Source: JACCZX01 sp963807155
GTDB taxonomy: Bacteria > Pseudomonadota > Gammaproteobacteria > Burkholderiales > Burkholderiaceae_F
Assembly: GCA_963807155.1 (NCBI GenBank)
Contig: CAWEAZ010000019.1
Coordinates: 160,355 to 224,354, forward strand
Reading direction: 5' to 3'
DNA length: 64,000 nucleotides
Every line of letters starts with the position of its first letter. The stretch's first letter is position 1. Positions 1 through 12,339 of this stretch are shown here, piece by piece. The notes under the pieces were generated by a model. It had not been told where the DNA came from, searched no databases, and was given only the letters and a program-made list of their open reading frames with translations. A program made the position numbers and the translations under genes.

Positions 1-757
1 CTTGACGGGACCATCAGGCTCACCGCGAATGAATTGCCGCACTTCTTCATGGTCGGAAGCTTCGACTTCGGCAGCCGTTCCGTGACCGACGATGCGTCCT
101 GCCGACATGACATAAACGTAGTCGCTGATCTTGAAGCATTCCCGGACGTCGTGCGAAACCACCAAGCGACGTCGCGCCGGTCGCATCGTTGAGCTCGCGA
201 ATCAGATTTGCCGCCACTCCGAGCGAGATCGGATCAAGCCCCGCAAACGGCTCGTCGTACATGATTAGCTCGGGGTCAAGTGCAATGGCTCTTGCTAGTG
301 CAACGCGGCGCGCCATTCCGCCCGACAGGTCGGAGGGCTTCAGCTGCGCCGCGCCACGCAATCCGACCGCGTTCAACTTCATCAGCACCAGATCGCGCAT
401 CATCGCAAATGGCAGTTCGGTGTGCTCACGCAGCGGAAAAGCGACGTTGTCAAACACGGTCAGATCGGTAAACAGCGCGCCGAACTGAAATAGCAATCCA
501 ACGCGCCGCCGCAATCTGAACAACGCCTCACGATCGCGCGGATTGACGTGCTCGCCATCGAACATGATGTTGCCCTTAAGGGGCGTCAGCATCCCGCCGA
601 TCAATCGCAGCAGCGTCGTCTTGCCGCAACCCGAGCCGCCCATGATCGCGATGACCTTGCCGCGCGGAAACGACATCGTGATGTCGTGCAGCACGATGCG
701 ACGGCGGTCGTAACCGAACGTCACGTGATCGATTTGAACGAGCGCGTCGTTTTTCAT
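1..757 (-). CDS. mlaF: MlaF-type ABC transporter ATP-binding protein, 3' end off window, frameshifted
   Basis: Cytoplasmic ATPase of the Mla (phospholipid/organic solvent) ABC importer, which helps keep outer-membrane lipid asymmetry. Seen: Walker A GGSGCGKTT at residues 40-48, signature LSGGM at 144-148, Walker B LIMYDEP at 164-170. Near base 162 the frame breaks: one extra base in a short CCACC run turns the expected VVSHDV switch region into a nonsense tail. In the next frame the protein continues (VVSHDVRECFKISDYVYVMSAG) to the window edge and past it. Everything else is intact, so I read the shift as a sequence error. MlaE, D, C and B would be expected to the left. ATG start at 757. Confidence 0.88.
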
Positions 758-868
758 CTTCTAATTGTTCGCCGAGCCCCGTATGCAGCTGCGCGCTGCG
801 GCTGCGCGCGCGCCGGCGGTCGGGGGCGCATTGTCGCACGGCGATTACCGTGAATTTGCGCGTTGGCG

Positions 869-1293
869 TTAACCCAAAAACGTGGGCAGCACGAAGGCAA
901 ACAGAACGCCTACGCCAAAAATGGCAACCGACGCCGCGTAGATCGACGCCGAAAGTCGGCGTGCGCGCATGCATGCGGTAGCAAGTACCGGATCGGCGGG
1001 ACACGGTGCCGACCGTGCCCGCCACTGCAACACGCCTGCGACCGCAATCATCAGCGCAGCGCCACCAAAGACCAGCCCCTTATTGGCCGATAGCCACACC
1101 AATTGCGGGACCGTCGACACAAGGCCCGAAGTGCAGCCCCGGCGCCGAGCGCCACCAGCAGCGCCGGCAATGCACAGCAGACTAGCGTGCCGCTCGACGT
1201 GAAAATGCTCAACATCGACGCCGCGCGCGCACTTCGAATTTCACGATCGAAGTCATCGCGCGATACGGCACCTAGCGCGCTGCGGTCCTTCAC
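869..1293 (-). CDS. Small MerT-like integral membrane protein, frameshifted
   Basis: Two overlapping minus-strand frames join into one 141-residue protein if a single base is restored near 1129-1132 (CTTCGGG where CTTTCGGG would keep the frame). The product has an N-terminal cytoplasmic stretch, a first membrane segment with a Cys-Cys pair (TLVCCALPALLV, about residues 36-47), a second hydrophobic segment and a third at the C-terminus. A vicinal Cys pair in the first helix resembles MerT-type mercuric transporters; that is analogy only. Its GTG start at 1293 overlaps the stop of the upstream heavy-metal-domain gene (GTGA), which suggests translational coupling. Metal specificity is unknown. 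Confidence 0.6.
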
Positions 1294-1619
1294 TTCAGTT
1301 GCGCTTTCAGATCCTTCATCGAAGTGGGCACCGTCTCGATCTTCACCACGTCATACCCCGAGTCGGCGATCGCAGCCTTGATCTTGTCATGCGACACGGT
1401 TTGGCCCGGCTTCATTTCGACCGCCACCAGCCGTTTATCGAGATTGACTAGTACCTCCTTGGCTTGCGGCATCGCCTTCATTTTCTTCTCAATGCCTTGC
1501 GCACAAAACGCGCACACCATGCCGTTGACCTCCGCCTTGATAGTCGATGGCACAGGGGTTTGCGCGCCGGCAGACAAGGCGGCCAATGACAGCGTAATTG
1601 CAGCAATTGTGGTTTTCAT
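1290..1619 (-). CDS. Secreted heavy-metal-associated (HMA) domain protein, MerP/CopZ-like
   Basis: 109 residues with a signal peptide (about 1-19, cleavage near SAGAQ) and one ferredoxin-like HMA domain. The metal-binding loop is MVCAFC with cysteines at 36 and 39, the usual MxCxxC form. It ends with a Lys-rich segment. By family, such periplasmic proteins bind Cu(I), Hg(II) or Zn(II) and hand the ion to a membrane partner; the coupled membrane gene immediately downstream fits that role. The ion cannot be told from sequence. ATG start at 1619, ten bases after the preceding gene. Confidence 0.75.
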   Translation of the reverse strand: MKTTIAAITLSLAALSAGAQTPVPSTIKAEVNGMVCAFCAQGIEKKMKAMPQAKEVLVNLDKRLVAVEMKPGQTVSHDKIKAAIADSGYDVVKIETVPTSMKDLKAQLK

Positions 1620-1628
1620 TTGAAGTCC

Positions 1629-2276
1629 TTAAAACGTGTAGCGAAAGTTAAGTTTGGGCCGGCGATCATCGTCGATGCCGACATCTATAAAAAATCCCTT
1701 ATTGACGAGGCGGAGATAGATTGCCTTGTCGTATTCATCACTGATACCCGGCATCCGGCTGATTTCGGCAATCAGCCAAGGCTGTGTTTGATCCCATTCG
1801 GTCTTGTAAAAAGCGAAGCCCGCTTGCACGCTGTTATAGCCGACCGTAAAGCGTGACGATTTCCAGTAATGGGTCTTGGCAGCCAGGTAAATCAGCCGCG
1901 TTTCGTAGTCGACCTGGGCGCCAAGCGCGGCAACCGGCTGGTCCTGATCACTTTGAAACGATCCATTCGACCGTGAGACGCCCGCGCCGACTGACAGGTA
2001 GCCGTTGAATTGCGACTCCGGCCCGTTGTGCCGCCAAAGCAAGCGGTTGTAATGCGCGACGGCCAGATTGACGCGGGTTCCCTCATCGGCGTTTTCCATC
2101 TGCGTCAGAGTGCCAGCAATCGAATAGCGAGCCGTCGGGCTGTACATCGCGTCAAGCTGCTTGAATTCGCGCCCGAATTCACCCATCACCATCCAGCTAT
2201 CTGCGAAGCCCACGGGGGCTGCGACGCATCTCATTGCGGCTGCCGCGATTGCAGTCGCAAAAACGCTCTTCAGCAT
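1629..2276 (-). CDS. Secreted beta-barrel-like protein of unknown function
   Basis: 215 residues with a probable signal peptide (1-20) and many short alternating strands, rich in Tyr, Asn and aromatic residues. The C-terminus ends in Phe (RYTF), as is common for outer-membrane barrel proteins. I do not recognise the family. The ATG at 2276 overlaps the end of the upstream gene, and an HMA-domain gene follows after ten bases, so it belongs to the same transcript. An outer-membrane role linked to metal handling is an inference from neighbours only. Confidence 0.55.
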   Translation of the reverse strand: MLKSVFATAIAAAAMRCVAAPVGFADSWMVMGEFGREFKQLDAMYSPTARYSIAGTLTQMENADEGTRVNLAVAHYNRLLWRHNGPESQFNGYLSVGAGVSRSNGSFQSDQDQPVAALGAQVDYETRLIYLAAKTHYWKSSRFTVGYNSVQAGFAFYKTEWDQTQPWLIAEISRMPGISDEYDKAIYLRLVNKGFFIDVGIDDDRRPKLNFRYTF

Positions 2277-2710
2277 TCTGATCTCCGAGGCGGCCTAGCC
2301 GCATCAGCGGAATCCGACGATCGGATCCGCATCACTCGCCGGCGTACCGGCGCGAAGATCAAGCCAGGCGCGGAGGTCGTTCTAGACGTGAGGGACAGCG
2401 TTCGCGAACCAGGTCTTAATAACAACGGCAACAAAGCTACCCATCGTGCCATTACGGCGACTTGGACAGGTTCTGGCGCTAGTGCTGCGCAACACGCCAA
2501 AACGCACGACGCACATGAAGTGTTGGTGTCGTCGCCTGCGACCCTTGTTTCTACTGCGGTGCTCTCCACGACATGCGCTGGGCACGGAACACCATGACTT
2601 TCAGCCTGCGACTTCGCCATCGGCATCATCGCGCAGCCAAGTCCTGAAACGGCGAGCACGGTGCGGATCGGCAGGGCCACTAGCAGAAGGAGGACGATGA
2701 AACGCTTCAT
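2270..2710 (-). CDS. Cys-rich secreted small protein, unknown (DUF2946-like at best)
   Basis: 146 residues. A signal peptide covers about residues 1-20. A Cys cluster (C66, C69, C73, C74) is followed by a short hydrophobic stretch and an Arg-rich C-terminal part. The second half has poor composition, so a frameshift around residue 90-95 cannot be ruled out. Small Cys/His-rich secreted proteins of this sort sit next to metal-resistance genes in many proteobacteria; that is only a resemblance. It starts 20 bases after the gltD stop and its last codons overlap the next gene's ATG. Confidence 0.45.
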   Translation of the reverse strand: MKRFIVLLLLVALPIRTVLAVSGLGCAMMPMAKSQAESHGVPCPAHVVESTAVETRVAGDDTNTSCASCVLACCAALAPEPVQVAVMARWVALLPLLLRPGSRTLSLTSRTTSAPGLIFAPVRRRVMRIRSSDSADAARPPRRSEC

Positions 2711-2729
2711 TGGCTAGGCAGGCTTCGAT

Positions 2730-4215
2730 TCAGCGCGGAAGCACGCTGCTTCCCATCAAATATTCGTCGACCGCACGCGCACACTGCCGACCTTCCCTGA
2801 TCGCCCACACAACCAGTGATTGGCCACGCCGCATGTCCCCCGCAGCGAATACCTTGTCGACACTGGTCTGGTAGCTGCCTTCCCCGTCCACAGTGGCGCG
2901 GGCGTTGCCGCGCGAATCCTTGGCGACGCCGAAGCCATCGAGAACGGAAGCAACGGGTGCAACAAAGCCCATCGCCAATAACACCAGGTCGGCAGGCACC
3001 TCGAATTCGGATCCGGCAACTTCAACCATCTTCGACTGCCCGGTAACCGGGTCCGTCTGCCATTGCACTCGGACTGCGATCAGGGCGGTTACGTTCCCAG
3101 CGGCATTGCCCTTAAACGCCTTAGTCGCAATGGCCCAGTCGCGCTGCACGCCTTCTTCATGAGAACTGGAAGTCCGCAGCTTGATCGGCCAGTAGGGCCA
3201 CGTTAACGGCTTGTTCTCGCTCTCCGGCGGCTGCGGCAGCAGCTCCCATTGCGTCACGCTTTTCGCGCCATGGCGGTTGCTGGTGCCGACGCAATCCGAG
3301 CCTGTGTCGCCACCACCGATCACGATCACATGTTTGCCCTTGGCGACAATCTGGCCGCTTCACCTTGTCTCCCGCGACGAGCTTGTTCTGTGCGGGCAGG
3401 AAATCCATCGCAAAGTGCACACCGTTCAATTGACGACCCGGCACTGGCAGATCACGCGGCTGTTCGGCGCCACCAGCCAAAATCACCGCATCGAAATCGG
3501 CCACCAATTGCTTCGGTTCAACCGCGTCGCGGGCCCAGTTCGTGACTTTTGCCCCGCCGAGTTCGCCGACCAGGACGCCGGTTCGAAACATCACTCCTTC
3601 AGCCTGCATCTGCTCGACACGTCGATCGATATGCGATTTTTCCATCTTGAAATCAGGAATGCCATAGCGAAGCAGCCCGCCGATGCGATCGTTTTTCTCG
3701 AACACCGTGACGTCATGACCCACTCGCGCCAGCTGCTGCGCGGCGGCCAGTCCGGCCGCGCCACTGCCGACGATCGCTACTTTCTTTCCGGTGCGAACGT
3801 CCGGCGGCTGCGGCACGACCCAGCCTTCTTCCCATCCCTTATCGATGATCTTGTGCTCGATAGACTTGATGCCCACCGGTGCGTCGTGAATGTTCAACGT
3901 ACATGCAGCCTCGCACGGCGCAGGGCAGATCCTGCCAGTGAATTCAGGAAAATTATTCGTACTGTGCAAAACATCGAGCGCGGTTTTCCAATCCTGCCGA
4001 TACACCAGGTCGTTGAAGTCAGGGATGATGTTGTTGACGGGGCAGCCCTGGTTGCAAAACGGAATGCCGCAATCCATGCAACGCGCTGCTTGTACGCCGG
4101 CTGCATCGTCGGTCAGGTGGACGATAAATTCGCGCCAGTGTTTGGTGCGAGTGCGCGGCGCTTCAGCGGCTTCTTCTAGCCGCTGATACTCAAGAAACCC
4201 TGTGATCTTTCCCAT
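2730..4215 (-). CDS. gltD: Glutamate synthase (NADPH) small subunit, frameshifted
   Basis: Beta subunit of NADPH-dependent GOGAT: passes electrons from NADPH through FAD and Fe-S centres to GltB. Seen: N-terminal cysteines 46, 49, 54 and 58 (CMDCGIPFCNQGCP) and a second set (CPAPCEAAC) for the 4Fe-4S clusters, FAD-binding GSGAAG near residue 151, NADPH-binding IGGGDTG. One extra base around 3357 (AAGCGGCCAG) breaks the frame. Joining the two parts gives about 494 residues, normal for the family. A real loss is unlikely because everything downstream is conserved. The start overlaps the end of the small membrane gene. Confidence 0.92.
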
Positions 4216-4612
4216 TTCTACTTATGTGTCCGTGACGAAACAGAAAGTCGCGCAGCCCAATCTCGTGGACCGTCAATTTCCGCGTACGCAGCCATGCTAT
4301 CAGCAGCGCCGCGTTGATGTGGCAGCCCGCCACGGCCGCGATCAGCACAATTCCTCCTAACCAATCCAGTACCGCAGGCACCGGACCTTGAGTATGCAGC
4401 CACATGTAGACAGGAGCTGATAGCACCGAGAACAGCATCGTCGCCGGAATAACCCACGGGACGGAAAGCACAATCGCAATGCTCGCCAACAGCGCCACCG
4501 ATGAGGCCTCTGCGCCGCGAGTGCTCAACAGCAGAATCGCCAAAGGCACGCTGGCCAATAACCCGGGCAACCAGTCGCGTAGCGTTCGCGGCCACTGCAG
4601 TTGCACGCGCAT
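4190..4612 (-). CDS. Small multi-pass membrane protein between gltB and gltD
   Basis: 140 residues with about three or four hydrophobic segments (roughly 15-30, 38-70, 82-108) and a basic C-terminal tail. I do not recognise it. It starts 30 bases after the gltB stop and overlaps the gltD start by 26 bases, so it is translated from the gltBD message. The hydrophobic periodicity shows this frame is coding; the competing frame on the same strand has random composition. The exact stop is less sure, because a frameshift near the end could create the overlap. Confidence 0.55.
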   Translation of the reverse strand: MRVQLQWPRTLRDWLPGLLASVPLAILLLSTRGAEASSVALLASIAIVLSVPWVIPATMLFSVLSAPVYMWLHTQGPVPAVLDWLGGIVLIAAVAGCHINAALLIAWLRTRKLTVHEIGLRDFLFRHGHISRNGKDHRVS

Positions 4613-4642
4613 TCTGGCCCTCGACGATAAGCGGCACGCTCG

Positions 4643-9328
<4,686 letters not shown>

Positions 9329-9396
9329 GCTCGACCGCAGCACCCAGTTGATCGGGAAATGGGCGTGACGACATTGGGGCCTCAAGTAGGACGATC

Positions 9397-9425
9397 ACTT
9401 TACTGCGATGCAGCAAGCCTTTCAA
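9397..9425 (-). promoter_or_regulatory. Probable sigma-70 promoter of gltB
   Basis: On the minus strand TTGAAA, a 17-base spacer and TAAAGT. The predicted start is near 9390, giving a leader of about 60 bases to the ATG at 9328. It sits in the gap between dgt and gltB. Confidence 0.55.
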
Positions 9426-9488
9426 CCAAAAATAGGTCCAACCGACAGACGCGATTTCCGCGATGCGAAACGCACGGATATGCGTTTT

Positions 9489-10604
9489 CTAGTCGCCGAC
9501 GGCAAACAGCCGCCGATGCTCCTTAATTGCGTAACGATCGGTCATGCCGGCCACATAGTCGGCTATAGCGCGCGCGGCTCCGAGTTCGGCTCGCTTCTGA
9601 TGATCGGGCGGCAGCAATCTTGGCTCTTCGACAAAGGCGTTGAACAGGTCTGTGACGATGCGGCGGGCCTTGGTCGACATGCGCATCACGCGATAGTGCC
9701 GATATAACTGATCGTGCAGGAACGATTTGAGTTCATCGGCCTCCCGGCGCATCCCGGTCGAAAAGGCTGCCAGTGGTGGGGCTGCACGGACAGCATCGAT
9801 ATCGGCGGGCGCAGCGGCTGCAATACGTCGCCGCGACTCTTCCGTCAGATCGACCACTAGCGTGTTGATCATCCGCCGCACCGTTTCGTGAATCATTCGG
9901 CGTTCGGCAAGCGCCGGATATTCGGCTCGGACACTCGCCGAGTGGCGCGCGAACAGCGGTACTTGCTCAAGCTGAGCCAGCTGAAGCAGACCGGACCGCA
10001 GACCGTCGTCAATATCATGGTTGCTGTAGGCAACTTCATCAGCAAGGTTCGCGATCTGGGCTTCCAGACTCGGCTGTTGCTTGGTCAGGAATCGCTTGCC
10101 TACTTCGCCCAAGTCGCGCGCGTTCTTGGCTGAACAATGCTTCAGGATTCCTTCGCGCGTTTCAAAAGTCAGATTGAGCCCGTCAAACGCCGCGTAACGC
10201 TCTTCCAGCACGTCAACGACGCGCAGCGATTGCAGGTTGTGCTCAAAACCGCCGTGCGGCTTCATACATTCGTGTAACGCATCCTGACCCGCGTGGCCGA
10301 AGGGTGTGTGCCCGAGGTCATGCGCGAGCGAGATCGCCTCGACCAGGTCTTCATTCAGCCGCAGGTTGCACGCCACTGCGCGCCCGATCTGCGCGACTTC
10401 CAGCGAGTGCGTCAGCCGCGTTCGAAACAAGTCCCCTTCATGATTGACGAAGACCTGTGTCTTGTATTCCAGGCGCCGAAAGGCCGCCGAATGAATGATG
10501 CGATCGCGATCGCGTTGAAACTGACTGCGGCTCACCGGATCCGCTTCAGGGTAAAGACGGCCGCGCGATTGCCCCGCGTGCGCAGCAAATATAGCCAATG
10601 TCAT
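9489..10604 (-). CDS. dgt: dGTP triphosphohydrolase-like HD-domain protein
   Basis: 371 residues. Hydrolyses dGTP (or other dNTPs) to the deoxynucleoside and triphosphate; cytosolic, controls nucleotide pools. HD-domain metal ligands are visible: H66 (RLTHSLEV), H95-D96 (LAHDLGH) and H104 (PFGH). The N-terminal DRDRIIHSAAFRRLEYKTQVF block is the family hallmark (dGTPase type 2 group). It starts 5 bases after aroB, as the third gene of an aroK-aroB-dgt run seen in many betaproteobacteria. Substrate preference cannot be judged from sequence. Confidence 0.9.
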   Translation of the reverse strand: MTLAIFAAHAGQSRGRLYPEADPVSRSQFQRDRDRIIHSAAFRRLEYKTQVFVNHEGDLFRTRLTHSLEVAQIGRAVACNLRLNEDLVEAISLAHDLGHTPFGHAGQDALHECMKPHGGFEHNLQSLRVVDVLEERYAAFDGLNLTFETREGILKHCSAKNARDLGEVGKRFLTKQQPSLEAQIANLADEVAYSNHDIDDGLRSGLLQLAQLEQVPLFARHSASVRAEYPALAERRMIHETVRRMINTLVVDLTEESRRRIAAAAPADIDAVRAAPPLAAFSTGMRREADELKSFLHDQLYRHYRVMRMSTKARRIVTDLFNAFVEEPRLLPPDHQKRAELGAARAIADYVAGMTDRYAIKEHRRLFAVGD

Positions 10605-10609
10605 GGCGT

Positions 10610-11686
10610 TCAGATAAATCCGCGTGCAGTCAGCGCCTGCAACAGCAGCGGTTGTGGAACAGTGCGTTGAGCCGCGCGGCCGATTCGATCCAGAACGATG
10701 AACCGTATCTGGCCGGCTTCGGTTTTCTTGTCGCCGCGCATGGCTTCAATGGCGGTGAGTGCCGACAGACCGTCGACCCGCGTCGGCAGACCGGCCCGCG
10801 TCACCGCCGTCTCGATCATTTGCACATCGGACGCCTTCAACGTACCTAGCAGACACGAGAGTTCTGCAGCCAGCACCAGACCGCAGCCGACAGCCTCCCC
10901 ATGCAGCCAGCGTGTGTACCCGGTCATGGCCTCGATCGCATGACCAAAGGTGTGACCAAGATTAAGCAGCGCACGCTCACCTGCCTCGCGCTCGTCTCGC
11001 GCGACGATCGAGGACTTGATCTCGCACGATCCGGCGATGGCGTCTGCCAGCGCGACTGCATCGTGCGCGCGCATCGAGTCGATTGATCCCACCATCTGCT
11101 CAAAGTAACTAGGATCCGCAACCAAGCCGTGCTTGAGAATTTCCGCCAGGCCTGCCGACAATTCGCGCGCCGGCAGCGTCTGCAGCGTATCGGTGTCGCT
11201 AATGACCGCCGACGGTTGGTGAAACGTGCCGATCAGGTTCTTGCCGCCTGGGTGATTGATTCCGGTCTTGCCACCCACCGACGAGTCGACCTGCGCTAGC
11301 AAGGTCGTCGGCACTTGCACGTAGCGGATCCCGCGCATGTAGATCGATGCCGCAAAACCCGCAATATCTCCAACCACGCCACCGCCGAGCGCGATGATGA
11401 CGCCGCGACGATCGACGCGTGCATTTACCAAAGCATCCAGCACTTGCGATACGGCAGTCCATTGCTTGTACTGCTCGCCGTCCGGCAGTTCAACTACGCT
11501 GGTCGGTATTCTTGACAGTGCCTGTTGGGTACGCTGCGCGTAAAGGGGCCCGACCACTGTATTGGTGACGATAGCAATCGAGGTCGGTGTCAGTGGCGCG
11601 ATGAATTCGTGCAGCCGATCGAGCAAGCCGCTGCTGATCGCGATCGGATACGAACGGTCCTTCAGATTGACGGTGATGCAGCGCAT
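10610..11686 (-). CDS. aroB: 3-dehydroquinate synthase
   Basis: Second step of the shikimate pathway: DAHP to 3-dehydroquinate, NAD+ and Zn2+ dependent. Seen: the NAD-binding GGGVVGDIAGF, the PTTLLAQVDSSVGGKTGIN block, and the Zn-ligand region LNLGHTFGHAIE. About 358 residues from the ATG at 11686 (MRCITVNL), the family's usual start. A longer frame begins at 11722, right beside the aroK stop, and adds a 12-residue stretch not expected. It follows aroK in the same operon. Confidence 0.94.
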   Translation of the reverse strand: MRCITVNLKDRSYPIAISSGLLDRLHEFIAPLTPTSIAIVTNTVVGPLYAQRTQQALSRIPTSVVELPDGEQYKQWTAVSQVLDALVNARVDRRGVIIALGGGVVGDIAGFAASIYMRGIRYVQVPTTLLAQVDSSVGGKTGINHPGGKNLIGTFHQPSAVISDTDTLQTLPARELSAGLAEILKHGLVADPSYFEQMVGSIDSMRAHDAVALADAIAGSCEIKSSIVARDEREAGERALLNLGHTFGHAIEAMTGYTRWLHGEAVGCGLVLAAELSCLLGTLKASDVQMIETAVTRAGLPTRVDGLSALTAIEAMRGDKKTEAGQIRFIVLDRIGRAAQRTVPQPLLLQALTARGFI

Positions 11687-11725
11687 GCGCCAGTTTAAGT
11701 CGCGCGCCCGGAATGCACGCACGGA

Positions 11726-12268
11726 TCAGGCGCTTCGAATTGCGATCGCCTTCAATTGTGGATGCTCTAAAAGCCGCGCTACCAGTCGACGTGGATTCGA
11801 GGCGGCAGACTGAAAGACGAGATGCGCCGCCTTTTCATACAGCGGCTCCCGCTCGGCCAGCAACTGATCGATTCGCGCACGAGGATTTGCAGTTTGCAAC
11901 AATGGTCGCGATCGGTCCTGTCGCGTGCGCCGAAAAATTTCATCAGCGCTCGCCCGCAGGTAAATCACTAAGCCGCGCTCCCTCATCGACTGAGCCAGTT
12001 GCGCGTCCAGTACGGCGCCGCCGCCGGTGGCCAGCACAATGCCCGGACGCTGCGTCAGTTCGTCGAGAAGTCCAATCTCACGCCGCCGAAAGCCGGCTTC
12101 ACCCTCGATTTCGAAAATCGTCGGGATCGGAACGCCGCTGCGCGCCTCCAGTTCGCGATCCGCATCTACGAACTGATAATTCAACTGCTGACCGAGCAGC
12201 CTGCCGACGGTCGATTTGCCGGCCCCCATCATGCCAATCAGGAAAACTGAGCGCAGATCGGTTTGCAT
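11726..12268 (-). CDS. aroK: Shikimate kinase
   Basis: Phosphorylates shikimate at O3 with ATP, fifth step of the shikimate pathway. 180 residues, normal length. Walker A GMMGAGKST at residues 12-20, the shikimate-binding DADRELE, the GGGAV motif and the lid-domain Arg (RTRQDRSRPLL). It lies downstream of pilQ and the pilQ terminator hairpin and just upstream of aroB. No clear promoter is visible in the 70-base gap, so expression may rest on readthrough from pilQ. Confidence 0.95.
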   Translation of the reverse strand: MQTDLRSVFLIGMMGAGKSTVGRLLGQQLNYQFVDADRELEARSGVPIPTIFEIEGEAGFRRREIGLLDELTQRPGIVLATGGGAVLDAQLAQSMRERGLVIYLRASADEIFRRTRQDRSRPLLQTANPRARIDQLLAEREPLYEKAAHLVFQSAASNPRRLVARLLEHPQLKAIAIRSA

Positions 12269-12293
12269 GGTTGGCGCGTCATCAGCGCTGCGG

Positions 12294-12325
12294 AAAAAAA
12301 AGAGCCGCGCAAGCGGCCCTTTTTA
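12294..12325 (-). terminator. Rho-independent terminator after pilQ
   Basis: Seven-base stem (GAGCCGC / GCGGCCC with one G-U pair on the transcript), four-base loop, flanked by an A-tract and a T-tract. It can act in the minus direction just after the pilQ stop, and also bidirectionally. Confidence 0.75.
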
Positions 12326-12339
12326 TGCAGGCATTGAAC

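Noticed and set aside
780..860. GC-alternating run upstream of mlaF (GCAGCTGCGCGCTGCGGCTGCGCGCGCGC) as a regulatory or Z-DNA element
   Set aside because: Too short and too like local GC bias; no defined stem-loop with a T-tract and no promoter boxes next to it.
3211..4179. 322-residue open frame antisense to gltD
   Set aside because: gltD is clearly coding here with Fe-S and FAD motifs; the antisense product has no recognisable features.
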